Source of the DNA: Herbiconiux ginsengi | GTDB lineage: Bacteria > Actinomycetota > Actinomycetes > Actinomycetales > Microbacteriaceae | Reading direction: 5' to 3' | NCBI RefSeq assembly: GCF_900107435.1 | Contig: NZ_FNPZ01000004.1 | Location: 62,001 to 126,000 of the forward strand | DNA: 64,000 nt | Shown here: positions 17,337 through 26,200 of the stretch, piece by piece | Numbering within the stretch: the first letter of the stretch is position 1 | Layout: every line of letters begins with the position of its first letter | The notes under the pieces: model-generated | What the model saw: only the letters and a program-made list of their open reading frames with translations | The model's database searches: none | What the model was told of the DNA's origin: nothing | Program-made: the position numbers and the translations under genes

Positions 17337-18533
17337 ATGACCGTCTGGGACGACCTCACGGGCCAAGGGGCCGCCATCGAGGTGTTCCGCGCCGCCGCCG
17401 AGAGTTCCGCCGTGCCCGTCGGCACGGCCACCGACGCGCCCGATTCGATGACGCACTCCTGGCTCATCACCGGCCCTCCCGGCTCGGGCCGCTCCAACCT
17501 CGCCTACGCCTTCGCCTCGGCACTGCTCTGCCGCGAAGGCGGATGCGGTGTGTGCGCCGACTGCCGGCAGGTGGCCGCCCGCTCGCATCCGGATCTCGCG
17601 ATCCTCGCCACCGACCGCGTCGTCATCACGATCGACGAGGTGCGCAAACTGGTCTCGTCGTCGCAGTTCTCGCCCTCGGTCGCGCGCTACCGCGTGGTCG
17701 TCATCGAAGACGCCGACCGGATGGCCGAACGTACCTCGAACGTGCTGCTGAAGGCTCTCGAAGAGCCGCCCGAGCGCACGGTCTGGATTCTCTGCGCGCC
17801 CAGCGAGGCCGACCTGCTCCCCACCATCCGTTCGAGGGTGCGTTCCGTTCGTCTCCGGGTGCCGAGCACCGGAGACGTTGCTGCGCTACTCGTCAAGCGC
17901 GACGGGGTCGACGCCGAGACGGCCGAGCGCGCCGCTCGCGAGTCGCAGAGCCACATCGGCATGGCCCACCGCCTCGCCACCAACGACGAGGCGCGCGCCC
18001 GGCGCGCGGAGACCATCGAACTCGCCCTCTCCGTCGCCTCGGTGGGAGACGTCGTGCGCGGTGCCGCGAAGCTGCTCGAGATTGCGGGCGCCGACGCCCA
18101 GGCGATCACCGAGGAACGGGATGCCGAGGAGCGCGCCGCGGCGCTGCGTTCGCTCGGTGTCGAGCCCGGCCAGGCCATCCCGCCCGGGCTCCGCTCCCAG
18201 ATCAAAGCGCTCGAAGACGACCAGAAGCGGCGGGCGACCCGCAGTCTCCGCGACGGCATCGACCGCATCCTCACCGACCTGCTCTCGCTCTACCGCGACA
18301 TCGTGCTGCTGCAGCTGGGCGCCCGGGTCGAACTGGTGAACGAGGCCATCTCGGCCGAGGTGCGGCGGGTGGCGGAGAATAACGATTCGTCATCGACCCT
18401 CGCTGCGATGGACGCGATCTCCGACGCCCGTCGGAGGATTGCCGCTAACGTGGCCCCGGCCCTTGCGCTCGAAGCCATGCTGATCACGCTCGCCGAGGCG
18501 GGCCGTTCCGCCTCACGAAAGGTTGCCCGGTGA
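17337..18533 (+). CDS. holB: DNA polymerase III subunit delta prime
   Basis: A 398-residue clamp-loader subunit. The AAA+ fold has a Walker A-like GPPGSGRS (46-53) with Arg in place of the catalytic Lys, in keeping with delta prime being a stator that does not hydrolyse ATP. The zinc module uses C65, C70, C73 and C76 (CREGGCGVCADC). The sensor region VVVIEDADRMAERTSNVLLKALEEPP follows. It lies after tmk, and its stop overlaps the start of the next lipoprotein gene. The topA-holB neighbourhood matches mycobacteria, from memory. Confidence 0.93.
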   Translation: MTVWDDLTGQGAAIEVFRAAAESSAVPVGTATDAPDSMTHSWLITGPPGSGRSNLAYAFASALLCREGGCGVCADCRQVAARSHPDLAILATDRVVITIDEVRKLVSSSQFSPSVARYRVVVIEDADRMAERTSNVLLKALEEPPERTVWILCAPSEADLLPTIRSRVRSVRLRVPSTGDVAALLVKRDGVDAETAERAARESQSHIGMAHRLATNDEARARRAETIELALSVASVGDVVRGAAKLLEIAGADAQAITEERDAEERAAALRSLGVEPGQAIPPGLRSQIKALEDDQKRRATRSLRDGIDRILTDLLSLYRDIVLLQLGARVELVNEAISAEVRRVAENNDSSSTLAAMDAISDARRRIAANVAPALALEAMLITLAEAGRSASRKVAR

Positions 18534-20122
18534 TCCGACAGACACGGAGTCGACGAACCCCTGCGAGACGCGCCCTGGCAGCGCTGACGATCGTCACCGC
18601 TGCGATGCTCGCGCTCTCCGGATGCGCGACCTGGTTCACCGGCCCGATGAACGGCTACCCGGGTGCCGGCTCCACCACGGCGCCCGTAACGTCGTCGCCC
18701 ACGGGCGAAGACGTGCCGGCTGAGCTCCAGCCCTTCTACCGGCAGGTGCTCGAGTGGGAGTCCTGTGGCGACGGCTTCTTCTGCACCACCGCCACCGCGC
18801 CCCTCGACTGGTCGAACCCCGGCGGCGACACGATCTCGCTCGCGCTGATCAAGAAGCCCGCCTCGGGCGGCACGAAGCTCGGCAGCCTGTTCGTGAACCC
18901 GGGCGGACCGGGTGGCTCGGCCTACGATTTCGTGCAGCAGTCCGCCGACTACGCGGCGCATCCGTCGCTCCAGGGCAGCTACGATCTGATCGGCTACGAC
19001 CCGCGTGGAACCGGGCATTCCGACGCCGTGCACTGCCTCACCGACAAAGAACGCGACGCCTACCTCTACGACATCATCCCGGGCGAGCGCGGCTCGCAGG
19101 AATGGATCGACGCCTACACGGCCGCCGCCAAAGACTTCGCCGACAAGTGCGCCCAGAACACCGGGCCACTGCTCGAGTTCATCGACACCGAGAGCACCAC
19201 CCACGACCTCGACATGCTGCGCGCCGTGGTGGGCGACCCGAAGCTCAACTACCTCGGCTACTCCTACGGCACCTTCCTCGGCGCCGAATACGCCGAGAAC
19301 TTCCCCGGCAAGGTGGGGCGGATGGTGCTCGACGGCGCGGAAGACCCCACGTCGAGCGGATTCGACATCTCGATCTCACAGGCGGAGGGTTTCGAGAACG
19401 CTCTGAAGTCCTACCTGCAGAACTGCGTCAGTGGCTCCAGCTGTTGGTTCGACGGCACGGCCGATCAGGCTCTCACGAAGGTGCAACAGCTGCTCGCCCA
19501 GGTGGAGCAGAGCCCGCTGCGGGCCAGCGACGGGCGCGAACTCGGCGCCTCCAACCTGCTCACGGCGATCTTCTACCCGCTCTACAACCAAGAGAACTGG
19601 ACCTACCTCGATCAGCTGTTCAGTTCGGTCGAAGACGGCGACGCCGACTTCGCGTTCCAGTTGGCGGATGCCTACAACAGCCGCAACCCCGACGGCAGTT
19701 ACGCCGACAACCTGATCGAGTCGTTCAACGCGATCTCCTGCGCCGACTACCCGGCAGCGACCGATCCCGCGGTGGTGGCCGAGCAGAACGCCGAGCTGGT
19801 GAAGGCCTCGCCGACCGTCGGGCCGTACTGGACCTATGGCGACATCTCCTGCTCGCAGTGGCCCTACCCGAGCCGCCGCGTTCCGGCCCCGGTGACCGCG
19901 ACGGGCTCCGGTCCGATCCTCGTCGTCGGCACCACCGGCGATCCGGCCACGCCCTACAAATGGGCGCAGGCACTCGCGGGTCAGCTCGAGAACGGCCACC
20001 TGGTGACCTTCCAGGGCGAGGGGCACACGGCCTACAACTCGTCGACGTGCGTGGCCGACGTGGTCGACGCGTACTTCCTCGACGGAACGGTTCCCTCGAG
20101 CGATCCGAACTGCTCGAACTGA
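18530..20122 (+). CDS. Secreted alpha/beta hydrolase lipoprotein (TAP-type tripeptidyl aminopeptidase family)
   Basis: A 530-residue exported enzyme. The signal peptide ends in lipobox LSGC with the lipidated Cys at 32, so it should be tethered outside the membrane. The alpha/beta hydrolase core starts with an oxyanion block (NPGGPGGSA) and has the nucleophile elbow GYSYGT with S245. The C-terminal TAP-like domain contributes H499 in GEGHTAY, and cysteines around it (NCVSGSSC, STC, PNC) probably form disulphides. Relatives are the Streptomyces tripeptidyl aminopeptidases and mycobacterial CaeA-like esterases; peptidase versus esterase cannot be decided here. GTG 18530 overlaps the holB stop codon. 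Confidence 0.88.
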   Translation: MIRQTRSRRTPARRALAALTIVTAAMLALSGCATWFTGPMNGYPGAGSTTAPVTSSPTGEDVPAELQPFYRQVLEWESCGDGFFCTTATAPLDWSNPGGDTISLALIKKPASGGTKLGSLFVNPGGPGGSAYDFVQQSADYAAHPSLQGSYDLIGYDPRGTGHSDAVHCLTDKERDAYLYDIIPGERGSQEWIDAYTAAAKDFADKCAQNTGPLLEFIDTESTTHDLDMLRAVVGDPKLNYLGYSYGTFLGAEYAENFPGKVGRMVLDGAEDPTSSGFDISISQAEGFENALKSYLQNCVSGSSCWFDGTADQALTKVQQLLAQVEQSPLRASDGRELGASNLLTAIFYPLYNQENWTYLDQLFSSVEDGDADFAFQLADAYNSRNPDGSYADNLIESFNAISCADYPAATDPAVVAEQNAELVKASPTVGPYWTYGDISCSQWPYPSRRVPAPVTATGSGPILVVGTTGDPATPYKWAQALAGQLENGHLVTFQGEGHTAYNSSTCVADVVDAYFLDGTVPSSDPNCSN

Positions 20123-20221
20123 ACCGGGCGCGCCGATTGTCAGTGCTCTGCCGGGCGCCGTGCCCGGTGCCCGGCTCTGTGAAAACGCATCGACCTCCGT
20201 GAAGTCTGCGATCATGGATAC

Positions 20222-20887
20222 ATGACCGCCCGTCGTCAGCCGCAAGCCGAAGAGCTCGGCCTGCGCGAGCGCAAGAGGCGGGCCACGCGCCGTGCCATCC
20301 AGGTCGCCGTGCTCCGCCTGACGGCAGAGAACGGCCTCGACCAGGTGACGATCGAAGACATCAGCCGCGACGCCGGCGTCTCGCCGCGCACCTTCTTCAA
20401 CTACTTCCCGTCGAAGGAGGCCTCGCTCGCGGGCGACGCCCCGTTCGCGCTCACCGACGACATCGCGGAGGCGTTCGAGAACGCCGGGCCCGATGGCGAC
20501 CCGCTCGAGGATCTGATGGCGATCATGGCCGCGCAGGCAGCCGAAGACGGCGGTGTCGACCCTGAGTTGCACGAGCTGCGGCGCAACCTGATGACCCAGT
20601 ACCCGCAGATCTTCGCGTTGAAGATCGACCGCATGCGCGAATTCGAGGCCGAGGTGTGCGCATCCGTCGCCCGTCGTCTGGAGAAGGATGCGGGCCAGCG
20701 CGGCGAGGATCTCGACGTCGCCGAGGCCACGGAGCGGTCGCGCCTGATCGGGTTGCTCTCGTTGACCCTCGCGCGCTCCGCCTGGGTGGCCTGGGCCGAG
20801 CATCCGGACACAGCGTCGCTCCCCGACCTGGTGATGCGGTCGTATCAGCGCCTGCGCGACGTGGTCGGGGTTCCCGAGCGCGTCTGA
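20222..20887 (+). CDS. TetR family transcriptional regulator
   Basis: A 221-residue repressor. The N-terminal helix-turn-helix spans about 15-65 with VTIEDISRDAGVSPRTFFNYF, the recognition helix pattern of the family. The remaining all-helical domain would bind an unknown ligand. It follows the hydrolase gene by 99 bp in the same direction and precedes tRNA-Thr. No obvious palindromic operator is visible next to it, so the target is not clear; the hydrolase or a distant exporter are possible. Confidence 0.9.
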   Translation: MTARRQPQAEELGLRERKRRATRRAIQVAVLRLTAENGLDQVTIEDISRDAGVSPRTFFNYFPSKEASLAGDAPFALTDDIAEAFENAGPDGDPLEDLMAIMAAQAAEDGGVDPELHELRRNLMTQYPQIFALKIDRMREFEAEVCASVARRLEKDAGQRGEDLDVAEATERSRLIGLLSLTLARSAWVAWAEHPDTASLPDLVMRSYQRLRDVVGVPERV

Positions 20888-20996
20888 GCCCCGGGCCCTG
20901 TCTGACTGCCCGCGCCCGTCCGGCCTCGCGTGTCCGCGGGGGCCTCACGGATCGGCTATGCTTTGTTGCTGTGCCGAGCGCCAGTCGCGAGGCCAG

Positions 20997-21069
20997 GCCG
21001 CCTTAGCTCAGTCGGCAGAGCGATTCACTCGTAATGAATAGGTCCCGGGTTCGATTCCCGGAGGCGGCC
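20997..21069 (+). tRNA. tRNA-Thr (anticodon CGT)
   Basis: A complete cloverleaf: acceptor GCCGCCT/AGGCGGC, D-arm GCTCAGTCGGCAGAGC, anticodon stem ATTCA/TGAAT with loop CTCGTAA (anticodon CGT, reading ACG), and T-arm with GGTTCGATTCC. The discriminator is C at 21069. Nothing downstream resembles an integrated element. Confidence 0.95.
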
Positions 21070-21085
21070 CCACTCCGACCAGACA

Positions 21086-21109
21086 AGAAGCCCGGATCTC
21101 CGGGCTTCT
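21086..21109 (+). terminator. Terminator after tRNA-Thr
   Basis: AGAAGCCCGG (21086-21095) pairs with CCGGGCTTCT (21100-21109) around a 4-nt loop, followed by GTCGTTTCT. It ends the tRNA transcript before the oxidoreductase gene. Confidence 0.75.
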
Positions 21110-21146
21110 GTCGTTTCTGAACACGCACGAACGAGTGGAGACACCG

Positions 21147-22130
21147 ATGTCGCAGCCCATCCGCTGGGGAATTCTCGGAACCGGCGGCATCGCCGACAGC
21201 TTCGTGAAAGATCTGCTCGCCGTGGGGCTCACCGTGACCGCGGTGGGGTCCCGCACCCCGGCGTCGGCAGACGCGTTCGCGGAGAAGTTCGGCATCGCGG
21301 CCGCGCACGGGAGTTACGAGGCGCTGGTCGCCGATCCGTCGGTCGACGTCGTCTACGTGGCCACGCCGCACACCTTCCACGCCGAGAACGCGCTGCTCGC
21401 CATCGAGGCGGGCAAGCACGTGCTCGTCGAGAAGGCGTTCACCCTGAACGGAGCGCAGGCTCAGCGGGTCGCCGATGCGGCGGAGCAGGCCGGCGTCGTG
21501 GTGATGGAGGCGATGTGGACGCGGTTCCTCCCGCACATGGTGCGCATCCGCGAGATCATCGCCGCGGGAACGCTCGGCGAGGTGCGCACCGTCATCGCCG
21601 ACCACGGCCAGAAGCTTCCGTCCGACCCGAGTCATCGCCTCAACGACCCGGCGCTCGGAGGTGGTGGGCTGCTCGACCTCGCGATCTATCCCGTGTCGTT
21701 CGCGATCGACATCCTCGGCCTCCCGACTCGGGTGCTCGCGAGCGCCACCATGACCGCCACCGGCGTCGACCGCCAGACCGCGCTGATCTTCGAGCACGAG
21801 GGCGGGCGTCAATCGATCTCCCAGAGCGCGCTCGATGCGTCCGGCCCGGTGCACGCCGCCGTCATCGGCACCGACGGCTGGATCGACATCGACCGCTGGT
21901 GGTACGGCCCCACCACCTTCACCGTCTACGACGCGCAGCACGAGGTGATCGAACGGTTCGAGCAGCCTGTCGTCTCGCGAGGGATGCAGTACGAGGCGCT
22001 CGAGATCGAGCGCGTGATCGCGGCGGGGGAGAAGGAGAGCCCGCTGATGCCGCTCACGCAGTCGGTGGCGATCATGCGGGTGCTCGACGAGGTGCGCGAG
22101 CAGATCGGGCTGCGCTACCCCGGCGAGTGA
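21147..22130 (+). CDS. Gfo/Idh/MocA family oxidoreductase
   Basis: A 327-residue NAD(P)-dependent dehydrogenase. The N-terminal Rossmann motif is GILGTGGIA (residues 8-16), followed by VYVATPHTFH and the cofactor/active-site EKAFTLNG, the Glu-Lys equivalent of the family's EKP. The C-terminal alpha/beta domain contains GGGGLLDLAIYP with the conserved Asp. It most resembles trans-1,2-dihydrobenzenediol or xylose dehydrogenase-type members; substrate uncertain. ATG 21147 is chosen for the GGAG 7 nt upstream; GTG 21135 is also in frame. It stands alone between a tRNA terminator and the D,D-carboxypeptidase. Confidence 0.9.
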   Translation: MSQPIRWGILGTGGIADSFVKDLLAVGLTVTAVGSRTPASADAFAEKFGIAAAHGSYEALVADPSVDVVYVATPHTFHAENALLAIEAGKHVLVEKAFTLNGAQAQRVADAAEQAGVVVMEAMWTRFLPHMVRIREIIAAGTLGEVRTVIADHGQKLPSDPSHRLNDPALGGGGLLDLAIYPVSFAIDILGLPTRVLASATMTATGVDRQTALIFEHEGGRQSISQSALDASGPVHAAVIGTDGWIDIDRWWYGPTTFTVYDAQHEVIERFEQPVVSRGMQYEALEIERVIAAGEKESPLMPLTQSVAIMRVLDEVREQIGLRYPGE

Positions 22131-22157
22131 CCCCGCCAGGCCCCCCGCTCGGGTGAC

Positions 22158-22188
22158 TCTTCGGCAATGGACGCGTACCATGGCTGAG
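22158..22188 (+). promoter_or_regulatory. Leaderless promoter of the D,D-carboxypeptidase gene
   Basis: A -35-like GTGACT lies at 22153-22158, and 17 bp further TACCAT (22176-22181) is the -10. It ends 7 nt before ATG 22189, which decides the start against GTG 22153 and ATG 22180. Confidence 0.45.
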
Positions 22189-23721
22189 ATGTCGGACTCA
22201 GGGGTGCCACGGACGCGGCGCGAGATCCGCGAGGCGCAGGCGCGTGCCGGGACGGGCGCCGCCCCCGCGACATCCGCTCCGCCACCGCCACCCCCTCCCG
22301 GCTTCTGGGCGCTGGTGGGCCGGCACCCGCGCATCTGGCTCGCGTCGGCGGCCGCCGCCGTGCTGCTCGTTCTCGGGGGCGGCGCCTTCGCCGCCGGAGC
22401 CGCGATCGGAGCCGCCACACCCGCGGCCGCGCCTCTGGTCGTCGGCACGAGCAGCGCGCCGACGCCGACTCCCACAGCCACTCCGACGCCCACGCCCGAT
22501 CCCCGCGCGCAGCCGGCCGCTGCTCCCGGCCCCGCGCTCCTCCGCACCTGCTCGGTCGCCGACCTCGCCACCGACGGGCGGCTCGGCACCTTCCTCGGAG
22601 CCGTGCGCAATGCGGCCACCGGCGAGGTGCTCTTCGACCGCGGCGCGACCACCTCCGCCCGCACCGCCAGCGTCATGAAGGTGCTCTCCAGTTCCGCCGC
22701 ACTCGCCGTGCTCGGCCCCGACTACCGGGTGCCCACCACCGTCGTGAAGGGCACCCAGCCCGGGCAGGTGGTGCTCGTCGGCGGCGGCGACATCACGCTC
22801 GCCAGCGGGTCGTCGAACATCTACACCGGCGCAGCGAGCATGCTCGATCTGGCCGCTCAGGTGAACGCGGCCTGGGCCGCCGATCCGTCGACCGCGGGCA
22901 CGCCGATCACGTCGATCGTGATGGATGCCAGCGTCTTCTCGGGAGATCGCTGGCAGCCCTCCTGGAACCGCAAGGAACAGGTCGACGGCTACTCCTCGGA
23001 GGTCACCGGCCTCCAGGTCGACGGCGACCGCGCCGACCCCTCCGCCAACGTCTCCACCCGCAGCGACAACGCCGTGCTGCGCGCCGGCCAGGCGCTCGCG
23101 CTCGCGTTGGGCGCGCCGGACGCCGACCTCGCCGAAGGGCTCGCCACGCCCGGTGCGCCGCAGCTCGGCCAGGTGCTCTCGGCGCCGGTGTCGACCATGA
23201 TCCCGGATGCGCTGCAGCGCTCCGACAACACCGAGGCCGAGATGCTCGCGCGGCTGGTCGCGGTGAAGCTCGGCGTGGGCAACGACTTCGCCGCCCTGCA
23301 GACCGCCATCCCGCAAGCTCTCGCCACCTACGGCCTCGACACGAGCACGCTCACCATCGTCGACGGCTCGGGACTCAGCGACGACAACGGCGTCTCGCCG
23401 AACTTCCTCACGCAGCTCTTCGTCAAGATCAACGCACGAGAGGGCAATCTCGGCGTGATCTACGACGGGCTCCCGGTGGCCGGCCAGAGCGGCACCCTGG
23501 CCGGCCGGTTCGGCGGCTCGCCGGCCGCGGGCAACGTCATCGCGAAGACCGGCTGGATCGACACCGGCTACACCCTCTCCGGAATCATCAACGCGGCCGA
23601 CGGCACCGTGCTGACCTTCGCGTTCTTCGCACTCGACGACGTCGGCGACAGCGCGAAAGACGCCATCGACACCCTCACCACTGCCGTCTACGCCTGCGGA
23701 AACGGCCTGTCGAACAACTGA
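22189..23721 (+). CDS. dacB: D-alanyl-D-alanine carboxypeptidase (PBP4/DacB family)
   Basis: A 510-residue peptidase S13 enzyme that trims or cleaves peptidoglycan stem peptides outside the membrane. A cytoplasmic N-terminus with a Pro tract leads to a membrane segment at about 50-75, then a Thr/Pro wall-spanning linker (TPTPTATPTPTP). The catalytic motifs are SVMK (S161, K164), SDN (345-347) and KTG (453-455). The start ATG 22189 is set by a -10 element 7 nt upstream. The length fits actinobacterial DacB with an N-terminal extension. It stands between the oxidoreductase and nicotinamidase genes. Confidence 0.92.
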   Translation: MSDSGVPRTRREIREAQARAGTGAAPATSAPPPPPPPGFWALVGRHPRIWLASAAAAVLLVLGGGAFAAGAAIGAATPAAAPLVVGTSSAPTPTPTATPTPTPDPRAQPAAAPGPALLRTCSVADLATDGRLGTFLGAVRNAATGEVLFDRGATTSARTASVMKVLSSSAALAVLGPDYRVPTTVVKGTQPGQVVLVGGGDITLASGSSNIYTGAASMLDLAAQVNAAWAADPSTAGTPITSIVMDASVFSGDRWQPSWNRKEQVDGYSSEVTGLQVDGDRADPSANVSTRSDNAVLRAGQALALALGAPDADLAEGLATPGAPQLGQVLSAPVSTMIPDALQRSDNTEAEMLARLVAVKLGVGNDFAALQTAIPQALATYGLDTSTLTIVDGSGLSDDNGVSPNFLTQLFVKINAREGNLGVIYDGLPVAGQSGTLAGRFGGSPAAGNVIAKTGWIDTGYTLSGIINAADGTVLTFAFFALDDVGDSAKDAIDTLTTAVYACGNGLSNN

Positions 23722-23770
23722 GCGGCGTAAAATCGAAGCGTCCACGTCACCCGAAACGACGGAGAAGACG

Positions 23771-24370
23771 ATGTCGAGAGCACTGTTCATCATCGACGTT
23801 CAGAACGATTTCATCGAAGGCGGCGCGCTCGGCGTCGAGGGCGGAACCGCGGTGGCCGAGGGGATCTCGGCGCTCCTTGCTGCGCATCCGGATGCCTACG
23901 ATTTCGTGATCGCCTCTCGCGACTGGCACGACCCCGACAACGACAACGGCGGCCATTTCGCGACGGATGCGGAGCCCGACTTCGAGTCGACCTGGCCCGT
24001 GCACTGCGTTGCCGGCACCCCCGGCGCCGACTACCACGACCAGCTGACGACGGAGGCGATCGACTTCCACGTGCGGAAGGGCCAGGGCCAGCCCGCCTAC
24101 TCGATCTACGAGGGAACCACCGAGGAGGGTGGCACCGTGCACGAGCTGCTCGACGCCAACGGCATCACCGAGGTCGATGTCGCCGGGCTCGCCACCGACT
24201 ACTGCGTGCGCGCCTCGGCGCTCGATGCGATCGAGCACGGCCGGCACGTGCGCATCCTCACCGACCTCGTGGCCGGGGTGTCACCGGATGCGTCCCGCGC
24301 GGCCATCGCCGAGCTCGCGCACGCGGGCGCCGACCTGATCACCTCGGATCTCGTCGAGCGGGAGCGGTAG
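23771..24370 (+). CDS. pncA: Nicotinamidase / isochorismatase-fold amidase
   Basis: A 199-residue cysteine hydrolase that deamidates nicotinamide to nicotinate in NAD salvage. The catalytic triad is visible as D9 (IIDVQNDF), K103 (HVRKGQG) and C145 (ATDYCVRASA). The metal-site block SRDWHDPDN...HF is the zinc- or iron-binding DxHxxH pattern of PncA. GGAGAAG lies 6 nt before ATG 23771, and a TAAAAT at 23727-23732 is a likely -10 for its own transcript. Length and motifs argue for nicotinamidase rather than isochorismatase. Confidence 0.92.
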   Translation: MSRALFIIDVQNDFIEGGALGVEGGTAVAEGISALLAAHPDAYDFVIASRDWHDPDNDNGGHFATDAEPDFESTWPVHCVAGTPGADYHDQLTTEAIDFHVRKGQGQPAYSIYEGTTEEGGTVHELLDANGITEVDVAGLATDYCVRASALDAIEHGRHVRILTDLVAGVSPDASRAAIAELAHAGADLITSDLVERER

Positions 24371-24442
24371 TCCAGGAGTCTCGTCGTCCGCTGCGCGGTA
24401 GCGCAAAAGGTGCCTCCCGGCCTTCGGGGTCGCACATTCGGG

Positions 24443-26059
24443 CTACCGTGCGGGAGTGCGGGCGTTGTCGATGGCGCTCACCCCCGCCGCGGTGAGCAGC
24501 GCCCAGAGCTCGGCGCGGTCGGCGAAGGCGTCGAGGTCGAGGTCGAGCGCTGCGCCGAGTGCGGCGATGCGCGCTTTCAGGCTGTGCCGGTGGAGTCCGA
24601 GTTCGCGGGCCGCCGGGTCCCACTGACCGTTGCGGCGCAGCCACACCGCCGCCTGCTCGAGCAGTTCCTCGCCGTCGGGCCGCGCCAGCACCTCGTCGAG
24701 GCGCACCCGGGCCACGTTCGCGACGGCCCCCGCGTCGAACAGGCCGAGGAAGCTGCGCGCGGCCAGCTCGCCGAACTCGCCGATCTCCCCGGCGCCGGCC
24801 GCCTCGAGAGCGCGTGCCGCTTGGCCGAGCCCGACGTCGAGCGCGGGCCAGCCGACCGTCTCGGAGACCCCGGCTCGCGCCTCACGCGCGTCGAGCATCC
24901 GTCGCACCGACTCCCAGCGCCGTTCGTCGACGAGCAGTACCAGGCGGCCCGCGCGATGCACCAGGAAGATGCCACTCGTGGTCGCGAAGGCGCGGCGCTC
25001 GAGCTGATCGGCGAGGCCGGGTGCGGCTTGGTCAGCATCGAGAGTCACCACCCGGAAGCGGTCGTCGGGAACCGAGACCGGGATCGACGCGGTCGCGCGC
25101 CGCACCACGCCCACCTGCCCGTCGTGCAGCAACTCGAACAGCTGATCGGCCAGCGACCGGAGGCTCGTGCGCACCACTTGCCCCTGCTCGAGCGACACCT
25201 CGGCGAGGGCGGTGAGGGTGGTGAGCACCGAGAGGTCGGTGCGGTCGAAGGGCTCGGTGCGGCGAGCCACCAGCACTCCACGGATGCGACGGGTGCCGCC
25301 GAGGGTCTGCACGATCGCGTGGTCGGCGGCGTCGACGTCGGCGCGAGAGCGGCGGCCCGCGCGCAGCAGACGCTTCACCTCGGGCACGAGGTCGGCGAAG
25401 CGCTCCTGGGGTGTGCCGGCACGCGTCGCTGCGGTCGCGGTCGGGGTGGCGTCGGATGCTCGGGATGCTCGGGATGCAACACCGCCACTCGGCGTCACGG
25501 ATGCGCCTCCCGGCGACGAGACGATCACGTCGGCATCCGGGTCGAAGACCGCGATGGCGCAGCCCAGCCGCTCGGCGGCCTTCGTCACCGCCGAGGTGAG
25601 CCCTCCGTTGCCGAGCGTGGCCAGCGACACCGCCCGCTGCGCTTCGAGCGCCCAGTCGAGACGGGCGCGCGCGTCGGCGGCCTGCGCATCCGCCACCCAC
25701 CGGCTGATGGCGATGAACGGCGTGCGATACGGCACCTCGAGCAGCGGGAGGCCCTGCCGGCGGCAGGCGCGCACGAGCTCCGGCGGGGTTCCGCTCTGCA
25801 CCACCTCGGTGCCGAAGCCGAGAGCCACCACGCCTGCGGCGAGGAGACGGGACACATACTCGTCGATGAGGTGCGGCACCGCGCCCGAGAACTGGCGGCC
25901 GGTGGTGAGCAGCAGCTGACCGGCGCTCAGAAACGGGGTGGGATCGTCGAGGTCGGAGCCGTGCGCCCAGAGCACCTCGACCGTGGGCGAAGCGGCGGGC
26001 ACGATGACGCGCAGATGGAACGGCTCGTGGGCCAGGAGGGCGTTCAGGGTGGCGGGCAC
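24443..26059 (-). CDS. PucR family transcriptional regulator
   Basis: A 538-residue regulator with the N-terminal PucR domain (FLSAGQLLLTTGRQF, VVALGFGTEVV), a GAF-like middle region and a C-terminal helix-turn-helix_30 domain (LEQAAVWLRRNGQWDPAARELGLHRHSLKARI has the family's pattern). A Ser/Ala/Thr/Arg-rich low-complexity insert lies at about 185-210. PucR proteins control purine, polyamine or amine catabolism by sensing a metabolite. The GTG start at 26059 is divergent from an aldehyde dehydrogenase gene, with two TGCCA inverted repeats between them, so it probably controls that gene and itself. Confidence 0.9.
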   Translation of the reverse strand: MPATLNALLAHEPFHLRVIVPAASPTVEVLWAHGSDLDDPTPFLSAGQLLLTTGRQFSGAVPHLIDEYVSRLLAAGVVALGFGTEVVQSGTPPELVRACRRQGLPLLEVPYRTPFIAISRWVADAQAADARARLDWALEAQRAVSLATLGNGGLTSAVTKAAERLGCAIAVFDPDADVIVSSPGGASVTPSGGVASRASRASDATPTATAATRAGTPQERFADLVPEVKRLLRAGRRSRADVDAADHAIVQTLGGTRRIRGVLVARRTEPFDRTDLSVLTTLTALAEVSLEQGQVVRTSLRSLADQLFELLHDGQVGVVRRATASIPVSVPDDRFRVVTLDADQAAPGLADQLERRAFATTSGIFLVHRAGRLVLLVDERRWESVRRMLDAREARAGVSETVGWPALDVGLGQAARALEAAGAGEIGEFGELAARSFLGLFDAGAVANVARVRLDEVLARPDGEELLEQAAVWLRRNGQWDPAARELGLHRHSLKARIAALGAALDLDLDAFADRAELWALLTAAGVSAIDNARTPAR

Positions 26060-26077
26060 GCTCCGATCCTAGGCCCT

Positions 26078-26122
26078 GCTGCCACACTGGCAGCGATAGC
26101 AGCGGCATCTGCCAGAAGGGCA
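26078..26122. promoter_or_regulatory. Paired inverted-repeat operators between pucR and the aldehyde dehydrogenase gene
   Basis: GCTGCCACACTGGCAGC (26078-26094) is a perfect 7-bp inverted repeat with a 3-bp centre. TGCCA-GAA-GGGCA (26110-26122) is an imperfect second copy of the TGCCA-N3-TGGCA core. The centres are 30 bp apart, about three helical turns, so two dimers would lie on the same face of the DNA. PucR is the obvious candidate ligand. Confidence 0.5.
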
Positions 26123-26200
26123 AGCCGCGGCTGTGTGCTGCGGGCGTACGGTCGGACTGAGCCCGAACTTCGAAAGCCGAACCCTTCGAAAGGAACCGAC

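Noticed and set aside
20997-21069. tRNA-Thr as an attachment site for an integrated element
   Set aside because: No integrase, no direct repeat of the tRNA 3' end and no accessory genes follow; the neighbours are ordinary chromosomal genes.
24396-24448. CGGTAGC/GCTACCG repeat between pncA and pucR as a terminator
   Set aside because: Only 7 bp with a long loop and overlap with the pucR stop; too weak to call.
24410-26200. A 5' extension of nearly 600 codons on the aldehyde dehydrogenase frame
   Set aside because: It lies antisense to pucR, has biased composition typical of a shadow frame, and ALDH homology begins at ATG 26201 with a good ribosome binding site.
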